The position numbers and the translations under genes are program-made. From the NCBI RefSeq assembly GCF_038096175.1, contig NZ_CP151099.1, positions 2,420,501 through 2,484,500 on the forward strand: a DNA stretch of 64,000 bases, read 5' to 3'. Shown piece by piece: positions 23,877-32,387 of the stretch (positions are counted from its first letter, which is position 1; every line of letters starts with the position of its first letter). Source of the stretch: Nostoc sp. UHCC 0302. Lineage in GTDB: Bacteria > Cyanobacteriota > Cyanobacteriia > Cyanobacteriales > Nostocaceae. Under the pieces are notes generated by a model, which worked only from the letters and a program-made list of their open reading frames with translations, made no database searches and had not been told where the DNA came from.

Positions 23877-25346
23877 ATGTCATATTTACGTCTAGACAAT
23901 ATTACTAAATGCTTTGGCTCATTTGTTGCCAACGATAATATCAGCTTTAGTATTGCTAATGGCAAAATCCATGCTATTTTAGGCGAAAATGGAGCAGGCA
24001 AAACCACTTTAATGAATATTATTAGTGGTCTTTATCAACCTGATAAAGGTCAAATTTATCTGCAAGAGCAACCAGTAAAAATTCCATCACCTAACACAGC
24101 AATTAATTTGGGAATTGGTATGATTCATCAACACTTCATGCTCATACCAGAATTGACTGTTACAGAAAATATCATATTAGGAACAGAGAATCGCTGGCGT
24201 TTAAATCTGCATCAAAAACAACAAGAAATTGCTGTATTAGCCCAAAGTTACGGATTAGAAATTGACCCTTCTGTTAAGGTGGAAAACTTACCAGTAGGGA
24301 CACAACAGCGGATAGAAATTCTCAAAGTTCTCTACCGTCAAGCCAAATTATTGATTCTCGATGAACCAACAGCAGTGTTGACACCGCCGGAAGTCGAATC
24401 ATTAATGGCTATCTTGCGCCAATTAGCAGCTGTTGGTAACACGATTATTTTTATCAGCCACAAATTAGAAGAGGTTATGAACCTCTGTGACACGGTGACA
24501 GTGTTGCGACGAGGAAAAGTAGTAGCAACGACAACAACCAAAGAATCAACATCTCAACAGTTAGCAGAATTAATGGTAGGACGTGAAGTTGTTTTACAGG
24601 TGCGTAAATCCTTAGCATCGCCAGGAAAGGTGATATTGTCAGTGCAGGATTTGCAAGTTGTAGACGAACGGAATGTAACTGCTGTAGATAATATATCATT
24701 TCAGTTGCGGGCAGGAGAAATTTTAGGGATTGCTGGCGTAGATGGCAATGGACAGCGAGAATTAGCAGATGCAGTAGTAGGTTTGCGAACTATCAAACAG
24801 GGAAAAATTAAGTTTGGATATCCCCCCAAAAGTGCTGTTGGTTACATCCCGGAAGATAGGCAGAAAATGGGTTTAGTATTGCAATTTAGTGTTGCCCAAA
24901 ACTTGATTTTGAAAGCTTTTAAAAAGCTGCCGTTTTCTCGTAATTTTCTATTACAACGAGAAGCAATTAAAAATAACGCTAAGTCTGCAATGCAAGAGTT
25001 TGATATCCGGGCGACGGGGGAAGATGTGCAAGTAAGTCACTTGTCGGGGGGAAATCAACAAAAAGTGGTTTTGGCGCGGGAACTTGCAGGGGAACCAGAT
25101 TTAATTGTGGCGATGCAACCAACACGGGGATTAGATGTGGGGGCGACAGCCGCAGTACATTCTCAGTTGTTAGCAGAACGCGATCGCGGTGCGGCAATAT
25201 TGTATATTTCTACTGAGTTAGAAGAGTTGATGGCAATGAGCGATCGCATTGCCGTAATCTACAGAGGTAAGTTTCTAGCTATTTTGGATGCACAGACAGC
25301 AACAGTGGAAGAGATTGGTTTGTTGATGGCTGGGGGGAAGAAATAA
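23877..25346 (+). CDS. ABC transporter ATPase with two nucleotide-binding domains (nucleoside type)
   Basis: 489 residues from the ATG at 23877 (MSYLRLDNITKC); a frame from 23841 would overlap the previous gene. The first domain has Walker A GENGAGKTT, a signature-like LPVGTQQRIEILK and Walker B LLILDEPTAVL. The second has the degenerate Walker A GVDGNGQREL, signature LSGGNQQKVVLAREL and MQPTRGLDVGA. This RbsA/YufO-like arrangement is typical of importers for nucleosides and sugars. It pairs with the BMP lipoprotein 11 bases upstream and the two permeases at 26890 and 28053. Confidence 0.95.
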   Translation: MSYLRLDNITKCFGSFVANDNISFSIANGKIHAILGENGAGKTTLMNIISGLYQPDKGQIYLQEQPVKIPSPNTAINLGIGMIHQHFMLIPELTVTENIILGTENRWRLNLHQKQQEIAVLAQSYGLEIDPSVKVENLPVGTQQRIEILKVLYRQAKLLILDEPTAVLTPPEVESLMAILRQLAAVGNTIIFISHKLEEVMNLCDTVTVLRRGKVVATTTTKESTSQQLAELMVGREVVLQVRKSLASPGKVILSVQDLQVVDERNVTAVDNISFQLRAGEILGIAGVDGNGQRELADAVVGLRTIKQGKIKFGYPPKSAVGYIPEDRQKMGLVLQFSVAQNLILKAFKKLPFSRNFLLQREAIKNNAKSAMQEFDIRATGEDVQVSHLSGGNQQKVVLARELAGEPDLIVAMQPTRGLDVGATAAVHSQLLAERDRGAAILYISTELEELMAMSDRIAVIYRGKFLAILDAQTATVEEIGLLMAGGKK

Positions 25347-25402
25347 ACTGAAAAGGAAGAGGAAAGGGAGAAATTTGTAGTTTTGGCGTAATATTAACAG
25401 GT

Positions 25403-25969
25403 ATGCCGAGTCTTTATATTATTGGTGGTGCAAACGGTTCAGGGAAAACGACAGTTTCAATGAGTTTGTTACCTAATTTTCTAGATTGCTTCGAGTATGT
25501 AAATGCAGATGCTATTGCAGTTGGACTTTCTCCATTTAATCCAGATTCTATGGCTCTGGAGGCTGGACGCTTGATGATTCGGCGGCTGCGATCGCTATCA
25601 AATTCAGGTAGTGATTTTGCTTTTGAAACCACACTAGCCGCTAGAAGTTTTGCACCATTTCTAAGCAGCTGTAGAGCAAAAGGCTACACAATTAACTTAA
25701 TTTACTTCTGGTTGCAAAGTGTTGACTTGGCAGTAGAACGGGTAGCAAGACGGGTTGCTAACGGTGGACACTCAATTCCAGAAGATGTAATTCGCAGACG
25801 CTACCAACAGGGAAGAAGAAATCTGATATCTTTGTATCTACCCTTATGTGATGGTTGGATGATCTATGATAACTCTAGAGCATCTCCCGTTTTACTGGCT
25901 GAACAGATTATTAATCAGCAGCCTATAATTTATATAAATGATATTTGGAGCAAAATTATAGAGGGGTAA
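25403..25969 (+). CDS. Zeta-toxin-like P-loop protein
   Basis: 188 residues. Walker A GGANGSGKTT near the N-terminus, NADAIA, FAFETTLAARSF and a C-terminal VANGGHSIPEDVIRRRY region are the signature of the chromosomal zeta-toxin-like kinase family. Zeta toxins phosphorylate UDP-N-acetylglucosamine; many chromosomal members have unknown substrates. It lies in the middle of the ABC importer operon and is followed after one base by a 56-codon gene, a toxin-antitoxin-like pairing. Confidence 0.85.
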   Translation: MPSLYIIGGANGSGKTTVSMSLLPNFLDCFEYVNADAIAVGLSPFNPDSMALEAGRLMIRRLRSLSNSGSDFAFETTLAARSFAPFLSSCRAKGYTINLIYFWLQSVDLAVERVARRVANGGHSIPEDVIRRRYQQGRRNLISLYLPLCDGWMIYDNSRASPVLLAEQIINQQPIIYINDIWSKIIEG

Positions 25970-25970
25970 A

Positions 25971-26141
25971 ATGACAGAAGAAGAGATGAAAAAGCTGCAT
26001 AGCAAAATTGATGAGGGCGTAAAAGAAGCAATTGCAAAAGCAATTGAAAAGCATCGTAAGCTTAATCAAGCAATCAGTATTATGCGAGATGGCAAGGTTG
26101 TGACTTTAAATGCTGAGGAAATATTAGATATTCAGATTTAA
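25971..26141 (+). CDS. Small partner of the zeta-like gene (candidate antitoxin)
   Basis: 56 residues (MTEEEMKKLHSKIDEGVKEA, then a Lys/Glu-rich amphipathic helix, ending LNAEEILDIQI). The start lies one base after the zeta-like stop, with GAGGGG just upstream. Charged and helical, of the kind found as the small partner in zeta-like loci, but it is too short to assign to a family. The antitoxin role is inferred from size and tight coupling. Confidence 0.7.
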   Translation: MTEEEMKKLHSKIDEGVKEAIAKAIEKHRKLNQAISIMRDGKVVTLNAEEILDIQI

Positions 26142-26340
26142 CAAAATATAGAAAACAAAAGCTAATAGATGTTATTACATTACCGTAATGTATAAAGATG
26201 ATTTTCTAGTTATATCTCAATTAACTCCATAATGGATAATTATACAATCTTTCTGCGCTCTTCTTTGCATCTTCGCGTCTTGGCGTGAGAAAAAGTATTT
26301 TTATACCTCATGTTCATGACTAACACCTTCATAAAACAAA

Positions 26341-26841
26341 TCACAAATCAATAGTACAGCTAAAATCGAGACTTTCTATAGTAAGAGTATCACCAATACT
26401 ATAGGGATAATAGAGCCACATTCTACCTTCGCCACGACGGTAAGATTCGACTCCAATTTTTTCAGATTCGATAATAATATATTCTTTTAAAGTAGGAATA
26501 GTGCGATAAAAAGAAAATTTTTCTCCCCTATCTTTGGCTTCTGTACCAGGAGAGATAACTTCGAAAATTAGTGTAGGATATTGAATACATTTGCGAGCAT
26601 TTAAATCGCGTGAATCACAACTAACTATTACATCAGGGGAATAATAGTAACTCTTAAAACTTATTTGCAGTTTGACATCTGCAACGTTTACACGACAATC
26701 TCTAGGACGCAGATGAGGATACAATGCTCTGTAGAGATTAAGGGCAATATGATTGTGGGGAATTGTACCGCCAGTCATTGCAAAGACTTCGCCGTTGACG
26801 TATTCATAGCGATAGTCTTGTAACGGTTCCCAATCTAGGTA
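26341..26841 (-). pseudogene. Uma2-family endonuclease remnant, N-terminally truncated
   Basis: From the ATG at 26778 the frame gives 145 residues of a Uma2/DUF820 nuclease: YYSPDVIVSC, TLIFEVISPGTEAKDRGEK, YRTIPTLKEYIIIES. The family's N-terminal part continues upstream in frame for 21 more codons (YLDWEPLQDYRYEYVNGEVF) but stops at a TAA (26842-26844) with no start codon in that stretch. The real N-terminus is therefore lost, or translation now starts inside the fold. Uma2 proteins are abundant in cyanobacteria. It lies opposite to the importer operon, just before its first permease gene. Confidence 0.8.
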
Positions 26842-26889
26842 TTATTCGATACTCGTTTTTTGAGGTTAAGGGTTGGTAATCATCGCATC

Positions 26890-27969
26890 ATGACTACAAC
26901 TAATCGCATTCGGTTCTTGCTACCAATCCTATCACCGCTAATTGCGATCGCCTCTGCTCTCATCGTCGGCGCAATTCTTATTTCACTGGCTGGGGCAAAT
27001 GCGATCGCAGCATACACAGCTTTATTTCAAGAATCCCTTTTTACCTACTTTGGATTTGGTAACACCCTTACCAAAATGACGCCATTGTTGTTCACCAGTT
27101 TAGGGGTTTTGGTAGGATTACGTGCTGGTCAATTTAATATCGGTGGCGAGGGACAAATTTACTTAGGTGCTTTGGGAAGTGCTTTGATTGGGTTATATCT
27201 GCAAGGATTACCCGGATTAATTCACGTACCATTGGCACTGTTAGCAGGATTTCTCTTTGGTGCGGTTTGGGGTTGGATTCCTGGTTATCTCAAAGCTGTG
27301 CGGGGTGTGAATGAAGTTATAACTACGTTGCTGCTAAATTACATTGCAATTAATTTAGTTAGTTACCTAGTGCAAAATCCTTTGAAAGCACCAACAGCAC
27401 CTAGCCCTTATTCGCCATTAATTGCCAAATCTGCTCAGTTACCGATTATTTTACCAGGAAGCCTCGCCCACGCGGGAATTTTGCTAGGGTTAATTGCCGC
27501 AGGGATTTTGTGGGTATTATTAGTGCGATCGCCTCTAGGTTACCAAATCGCCGCTGTCGGATTTAACCCAATTGCCGCCCGTTATGCTGGTATTTCTGTT
27601 GAACGCACTATTATGCTGGTGATGGCGTTAGCCGGTGGTTTAGCTGGGTTGGCGGGTGCAACTGAAGTGATGGGGTTGAAATATCGGCTATTTGAGCAAG
27701 TTTCACCGGGTTATGGATTTGATGCGATCGCGATCGCTTTTTTAAGTCGCGGGAGTGTTTTCGGTGTAATATTGACTTCCCTATTTTTCGCCGCACTTCG
27801 TAGTGGTGCTAATGTGATGCAACGCAGCGCTGGTGTGCCAGTAACTGTAGTTTATGCAATTCAAGGATTGACTGTGTTATTTATTGCTATCAGTCTTGCT
27901 GTAGAAAGGCAGATAAGAGTAGAAACGCAAAGGGGAGGCAGCGCGTTGCGGGGGTTCCCCCCGTTGTAG
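26890..27969 (+). CDS. ABC transporter permease (nucleoside/sugar type, first of two)
   Basis: 359 residues from ATG 26890 (MTTTNRIRFLLPILSPLIAI); a frame from 26860 would add ten. Eight to ten TM helices and the BPD_transp_2 family features: LRAGQFNIGGEGQIYLGALG, VRGVNEVITTLLLNYIAI, GFNPIAARYAGI and GYGFDAIAIAFLSRG. Homologous to NupP/YufP-type nucleoside permeases. It is separated from its ATPase gene by 1.5 kb carrying the zeta-like and Uma2 sequences, probably a later insertion. Confidence 0.92.
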   Translation: MTTTNRIRFLLPILSPLIAIASALIVGAILISLAGANAIAAYTALFQESLFTYFGFGNTLTKMTPLLFTSLGVLVGLRAGQFNIGGEGQIYLGALGSALIGLYLQGLPGLIHVPLALLAGFLFGAVWGWIPGYLKAVRGVNEVITTLLLNYIAINLVSYLVQNPLKAPTAPSPYSPLIAKSAQLPIILPGSLAHAGILLGLIAAGILWVLLVRSPLGYQIAAVGFNPIAARYAGISVERTIMLVMALAGGLAGLAGATEVMGLKYRLFEQVSPGYGFDAIAIAFLSRGSVFGVILTSLFFAALRSGANVMQRSAGVPVTVVYAIQGLTVLFIAISLAVERQIRVETQRGGSALRGFPPL

Positions 27970-28052
27970 CGACTGCCGTCACTAAGGTTTAACGCAAAGG
28001 TACGCAGAGAAAACTTGGTATTATTTATGTTTTAAAATATACACTGATAATA

Positions 28053-28991
28053 ATGAGTGATAACCTCAACTTCTTCTCAGATTACCTTGTTGCTAGTCTA
28101 CGTCTAGCTGTACCTTTAGCATTTGCGGCCCTTGGAGGATTGTACTCGGAACGGTCGGGGGTGCTAAATATTGCCCTGGAAGGAATGTTGCTGACAGGTG
28201 CTTTTGCTAGTGCTACTGCCACCTTTTACACGGGAAATGTTTGGCTTGGTATCTTTGCAGCATTGATAGCTGGGGGATTGGTGGGTCTACTTCATGCTTT
28301 TTTGTGTGTAACTTTGCGTGTTGACCAGTTGGTCTCAGGTTTAGCAATTAATCTCGTAGCATCTGGGTTAACATCATTTTTAGCACGGCTAGTTTTTAGC
28401 GGTGGTAATGCCCAACGATTGCCAGGAATTGAGGCTATAAAGATTCCTGGTCTTGCTAATATTCCGCTGATTGGGCCGCTACTATTTCAGCAAGATATTT
28501 TGGTATATTTGCTGTTAAGTTTAGTTTTTATAACTACATATATATTATTTAATACAAGCTTTGGTCTAACTTTGCGGGCAGTGGGAGAATACCCGCAGGC
28601 TGCTGAAACAGCTGGTGTATCAGTGCAATTGGTACGCTACTTAGCAGTCGTAATCAGCGGCTGCCTTGCTAGTTTGGGAGGAGCTGATCTGACTCTAGTT
28701 CAGGTAAAATTCTTTGTTGAGGGGATAAGTGCAGGCAAAGGATTTATTGCGATCGCTGCCCTAATTTTTGGCAGATGGCATCCTGTAGCTACTACCTTGG
28801 CTTGTTTGCTGTTTGGGGCTACTGAAGCTTTACAACTGCGAATTCAAGCGTTGGGTGCAAATATCCCTTATCAATTTCTCGTGATGTTACCCTATGCGAT
28901 CGCTCTTTTGGCACTGGTGGGATTAGTGGGTAAATCCACAACTCCAAAGGCGCTGGGTGTTCCTTACTTTCCCGAAAATCGCGATCATTAG
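28053..28991 (+). CDS. ABC transporter permease (nucleoside/sugar type, second of two)
   Basis: 312 residues, eight or nine TM helices. ERSGVLNIALEGMLLTGAF, LRVDQLVSGLAINLVASGL, GLTLRAVGEYPQAAETAGV and ISAGKGFIAIAALIFGRW are those of NupQ/YufQ-type permeases. It heterodimerises with the permease 83 bases upstream and completes the importer with the BMP lipoprotein and ATPase. Last gene of the operon. Confidence 0.93.
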   Translation: MSDNLNFFSDYLVASLRLAVPLAFAALGGLYSERSGVLNIALEGMLLTGAFASATATFYTGNVWLGIFAALIAGGLVGLLHAFLCVTLRVDQLVSGLAINLVASGLTSFLARLVFSGGNAQRLPGIEAIKIPGLANIPLIGPLLFQQDILVYLLLSLVFITTYILFNTSFGLTLRAVGEYPQAAETAGVSVQLVRYLAVVISGCLASLGGADLTLVQVKFFVEGISAGKGFIAIAALIFGRWHPVATTLACLLFGATEALQLRIQALGANIPYQFLVMLPYAIALLALVGLVGKSTTPKALGVPYFPENRDH

Positions 28992-29258
28992 TAAATGTTC
29001 ATTGGTTTCTAATATATATCTAATATGTTAATATTTGCTTGATGGTACTGATAGCTTGTTATGTTCTTCCTTGAAAAGTTCAGCGTAGACAGACAACCTA
29101 GTAAGTAACACATAAGCTTATTCGTTTCCAGCCAAAGTAACTCGGCTGAAAAAGCCTTGTGCATTCTCCTAAATAATTACCAGAGAAAAAGACATCAGAT
29201 ATTTTCTGATGATCATGTTTTTCATGCTTAACCTTTATTGAATAGCAACTAATTGCTT

Positions 29259-29660
29259 ATGAATGAACAACCTGTAATTTTGGTTGTAGAAAAAAATCTG
29301 CATAATTTAGAATTACTTAATTCTCATCTAAGGATATTAAATCTTTCATGTATTTGTACTAAACAAGGAGTGAGGGCTGTGATATTGGCACAAACTCATC
29401 AACCAGATTTAATCTTGTTAGACATGATGCTATCTGATTTAAGCCCATCTCAAGTTATTGATTATCTCAAACACAACTCAAAAACTTCTAGTATCCCGAT
29501 AATTGCCGTCACACCTTTAATAACTGTAAAAAAGCCCCCTTGTATCATGGTCGCAGGTTGTGACGATTATATTACTAAACCCTATAATTTTAATCAATTG
29601 GAAGTTGTTATTCGCCGCCATCTCCGTCAGCTAAATGTCTCACATTCGATTTGGGAATAG
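29259..29660 (+). CDS. Single-domain response regulator with an altered acidic pocket
   Basis: 133 residues from ATG 29259 (MNEQPVILVVEKN); 29253 is also possible. One CheY-like receiver with the phosphoacceptor Asp in LILLDMMLSD and the Lys in DDYITKPYNF. The usual pair of acidic metal-binding residues after beta-1 is Glu-Lys (VVEKN), so one is missing and Mg-dependent phosphorylation may be impaired. No output domain. Its last 53 bases overlap the convergent DUF2294 gene. Confidence 0.85.
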   Translation: MNEQPVILVVEKNLHNLELLNSHLRILNLSCICTKQGVRAVILAQTHQPDLILLDMMLSDLSPSQVIDYLKHNSKTSSIPIIAVTPLITVKKPPCIMVAGCDDYITKPYNFNQLEVVIRRHLRQLNVSHSIWE

Positions 29661-30027
29661 ATTCGGGATTGCGAACTTCAGGTAATTGTTTTAAAACCAC
29701 AATAATTCCAGTACGCCCTGTTACTAAATTTGTATTTGTCATCAAATCAATTACAGGAATGCCAAGAATTTCCTCGATCAAAGTTTTTAATTGTGGTTTA
29801 ATTATTTTATCTAAATATAATCGTACCTGTTCAGCCAAGCTTTCATAACCTTCCTTTAGCAGAGTTTGCTCAGTTTGTGTAACAGAGTTTTCTAGAGAAA
29901 GTACAATTTCGGTATCAAAAAAATGACAAATGATTTGGCTAGGACGCTTACCCAGCCTTCCATTATATAAACTTCCGATACGCTGTGATATATCTCTTTC
30001 TAGTTGTCCAATAGTAGGTTGTAGCAT
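29608..30027 (-). CDS. DUF2294-family protein
   Basis: 139 residues. The family's features are visible: LERDISQRIGSLYNGRLGKR, RPSQIICHFFDTEIVLSLEN, and GIPVIDLMTNTNLVTGRTGI. DUF2294 proteins are small, soluble and of unknown function, widespread in cyanobacteria and Firmicutes. The 3' end overlaps the convergent response-regulator gene by 53 bases. Confidence 0.8.
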   Translation of the reverse strand: MLQPTIGQLERDISQRIGSLYNGRLGKRPSQIICHFFDTEIVLSLENSVTQTEQTLLKEGYESLAEQVRLYLDKIIKPQLKTLIEEILGIPVIDLMTNTNLVTGRTGIIVVLKQLPEVRNPESIPKSNVRHLADGDGGE

Positions 30028-30113
30028 ATGAAATTACTACGTAGTGTTTATTATGATGCTTGTAAAATACTCTTTTTAGGTATTACTTAGGACTGCTGTA
30101 TCTTCTCACCAGT

Positions 30114-30749
30114 TTATTTTGTGCCAAATAAGCGATCGCCTGCATCTCCCAATCCAGGGATAATGTACCCATGTTCGTCTAAATGATCATCAATTGCAGC
30201 TGTATACAGAGGTACATCAGGGTGCGCCTCGCAGAAATGCTCGATACCTTCTGGTGCAGCGAGTAAACAGACAAACTTAATTGACAAAGGATTAGTTGAT
30301 TTCAATCTTTCCACCGCTGCGACAGCTGAATTCCCGGTGGCTAGCATTGGGTCAACAACTAGCATATCTCGCTTGTCAACATCATGGGGAACTTTGAAAT
30401 AATACTCAACAGCAATTAACGTTTTTGGGTCACGGTATAAACCAATATGTCCTACCCGCGCTGATGGTATCAACTCTAGCATTCCATCCAAAATACCTTG
30501 CCCTGCCCGCATCACAGAAACTAGCACCAACTTTTTATCAGGGGCAAGCATTGGTGCATTCATTGGGGCTAGTGGTGTTTTAATCGGCTCATATTTTAAC
30601 GGTAAATCCCGCGTTACTTCATAAGCCAACAGCAGGCTAACTTCTTTAAGAAGGCTACGAAATTTCGTCGTGCTAGTTTCAGCTTTACGCATCAGCGTTA
30701 ATTTGTGCTGAATCAACGGATGTTCAATTAGTGTTACTTGATTTTGCAT
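30114..30749 (-). CDS. upp: Uracil phosphoribosyltransferase
   Basis: 211 residues, the usual length. Converts uracil and PRPP to [19 protein letters not shown], the PRPP-binding loop [16 protein letters not shown] and the C-terminal [15 protein letters not shown] are diagnostic. It is the third gene of a minus-strand set with DUF1688/URC4 and the GTP-cyclohydrolase-like URC1. In the yeast URC route a uracil phosphoribosyltransferase acts with URC1 and URC4, so here it may serve catabolism as well as salvage. Confidence 0.97.
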   Translation of the reverse strand: MQNQVTLIEHPLIQHKLTLMRKAETSTTKFRSLLKEVSLLLAYEVTRDLPLKYEPIKTPLAPMNAPMLAPDKKLVLVSVMRAGQGILDGMLELIPSARVGHIGLYRDPKTLIAVEYYFKVPHDVDKRDMLVVDPMLATGNSAVAAVERLKSTNPLSIKFVCLLAAPEGIEHFCEAHPDVPLYTAAIDDHLDEHGYIIPGLGDAGDRLFGTK

Positions 30750-30896
30750 ATTTTATATTAATTCGTAATTAATAAAACCGCATTTAGTCCGAGTTTCCGG
30801 TTTGAATATGTTGCCAGATTTTAGAGACAAGTTAGAAGCTCAGGCTTCCTTAGATCAGAACTTCTCCTATTAGAGACGTTGCGCGAACGGTAAATT

Positions 30897-30999
30897 ATAC
30901 CAATTTGAAAAAAGAATGTGACAAATAGACCATTTGTAGAGACGCGATTCATCGCGTCTTCATCCAACGATATGTTGCAATCATTAATTGAATTGGTAT
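30897..30999. mobile_element. MITE-like element, copy A (103 bp)
   Basis: Bounded by ATACCAATT and AATTGGTAT. The interior holds the hairpin AGACGCGATTCATCGCGTCT and GTTGCAATCATTAATTG. Copy B, in opposite orientation and shorter, lies at 40234-40313. Non-coding; it sits upstream of upp. Confidence 0.8.
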
Positions 31000-31021
31000 T
31001 AGTATTAGTCATTAGTTATTT

Positions 31022-31063
31022 ACAAATGACAAATGACAAATGACAAATGACAAATGACAAATG
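31022..31063. repeat. Six perfect ACAAATG heptamer repeats
   Basis: Six tandem copies of ACAAATG followed by ACAATTA, whose TTA is the reverse-strand stop codon of the URC4 gene. This is short tandem heptanucleotide DNA of a kind known from filamentous cyanobacteria. Confidence 0.95.
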
Positions 31064-31067
31064 ACAA

Positions 31068-32306
31068 TTAGAATACTGTCCCATCACTTTCAATTTGAAT
31101 AGGGGGTACACCACCCATTCTGAGTTCAGCAGCAATTTTGCGTCCAGCCGTCCAGGTTCCCCCTTGCAGAATTTTCACTAACGGCAGTTCTTCAGGACTC
31201 ATACCCAACTTTTCGCGTACTGTAGCAGCAATTTCATCCAACAAAATTACAGTCAAAGCACGCCATTCAACTATAAATTCTGATGCTACCGAGTGAGATA
31301 AACGCAAAACACCTGAGTCTTTGGCACTAATTAATCCTAAATCAAGACATAATCCCCCATTACGATATTCTGGTAATCCGGTGAGGGCGTCTAGACCAGT
31401 AATTTCTAAACCCAGTTCTTGAAGTGGTTCTAGAAGAGAGTATGTTAGCCACTGGGACAGTTTATGAAAAGGCACTAAACCATCATCTTTAACAGCTGGA
31501 TGTTGCCAAACATCTCCCAAATTCACCCCAGCAACTTCTAATCTGCTAGGCCAGATATCACTTAATCCTTCTAAAACTGCACTTAACACAGTTGCAGCTA
31601 CTAACTTTCCATTTTGAGATTTGCTCAAGAGATAATTGACCAAATTCCCTGGACGTGGATTTTCATTGCCAAACAGACCAGGTGAAGCGACTAAAACTTC
31701 ACCTAATTTTTGTAATAACTTCAACCGTCCAGAAATTCCTACTAAAGGATTTTCTGGATTTACTTGAAATCCAGCCGTGAGTTCGGTTTCTGTCAATGCT
31801 TGCAATCTTTGAGCATCTACTTGCAATAGACTATTGCTAGCAAAAACCCCTTGAGAAAACATCTGGAAACTAGCAACAGCTAACCCTTCAGAACGTCTTA
31901 AACTTAACCCAGTATCCTGTTCATCATAACGCCAATTATTTCCCGCACCCGCATCTAACAACACACTGACAATTGCTAAATCAAACTTAGCCGCGGCTTT
32001 TTCTAAAGGTGTTAGTCCAGTTAATCTACTATCCAACTGGCCTAATCGCGGTATACCTCTAACTTCAAAATGTCGCCAACGACTGTGAAATGGAATTTGT
32101 AAATTTGGGTACTCGCAGCGCATAACTTCAATCACATAATCTGCCACCCGTCCCAACTGCGTCAAATCGCAAGTAAAATGATTTGAATTTCCCTCATTTA
32201 CCAATGTAAATAGTTGCCCACAACGTTCCCGAATTGCAACTGGAGAACGAAGATATGCAACCACCTCTTTTCTCTGTGTCCTCTGCGCCTCTGCGGTTCG
32301 TTCCAC
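31068..32306 (-). CDS. DUF1688 protein, URC4-like (uracil catabolism)
   Basis: 412 residues, the family length. RSPVAIRERCGQLF near the N-terminus, FHSRWRHFEVRGIPRL, FDLAIVSVLLDAGAG and the C-terminal KILQGGTWTAGRKIA identify DUF1688/URC4. URC4 was found in the yeast Lachancea kluyveri as required for growth on uracil as nitrogen source; its reaction is not established. The first ~15 residues (MERTAEAQRTQRKEV) are encoded by a dispersed repeat also seen near 19045, so the native start may be a GTG just downstream. It lies 81 bases after the URC1-like gene and before upp. Confidence 0.88.
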   Translation of the reverse strand: MERTAEAQRTQRKEVVAYLRSPVAIRERCGQLFTLVNEGNSNHFTCDLTQLGRVADYVIEVMRCEYPNLQIPFHSRWRHFEVRGIPRLGQLDSRLTGLTPLEKAAAKFDLAIVSVLLDAGAGNNWRYDEQDTGLSLRRSEGLAVASFQMFSQGVFASNSLLQVDAQRLQALTETELTAGFQVNPENPLVGISGRLKLLQKLGEVLVASPGLFGNENPRPGNLVNYLLSKSQNGKLVAATVLSAVLEGLSDIWPSRLEVAGVNLGDVWQHPAVKDDGLVPFHKLSQWLTYSLLEPLQELGLEITGLDALTGLPEYRNGGLCLDLGLISAKDSGVLRLSHSVASEFIVEWRALTVILLDEIAATVREKLGMSPEELPLVKILQGGTWTAGRKIAAELRMGGVPPIQIESDGTVF

Positions 32307-32387
32307 TCTTCACCTCGTTTTAATTAAGATGAGGAAGAACAATTGTTAGTTTGTTCTCCTTGCTTCCTCATCTCCACCACTCCTTAT

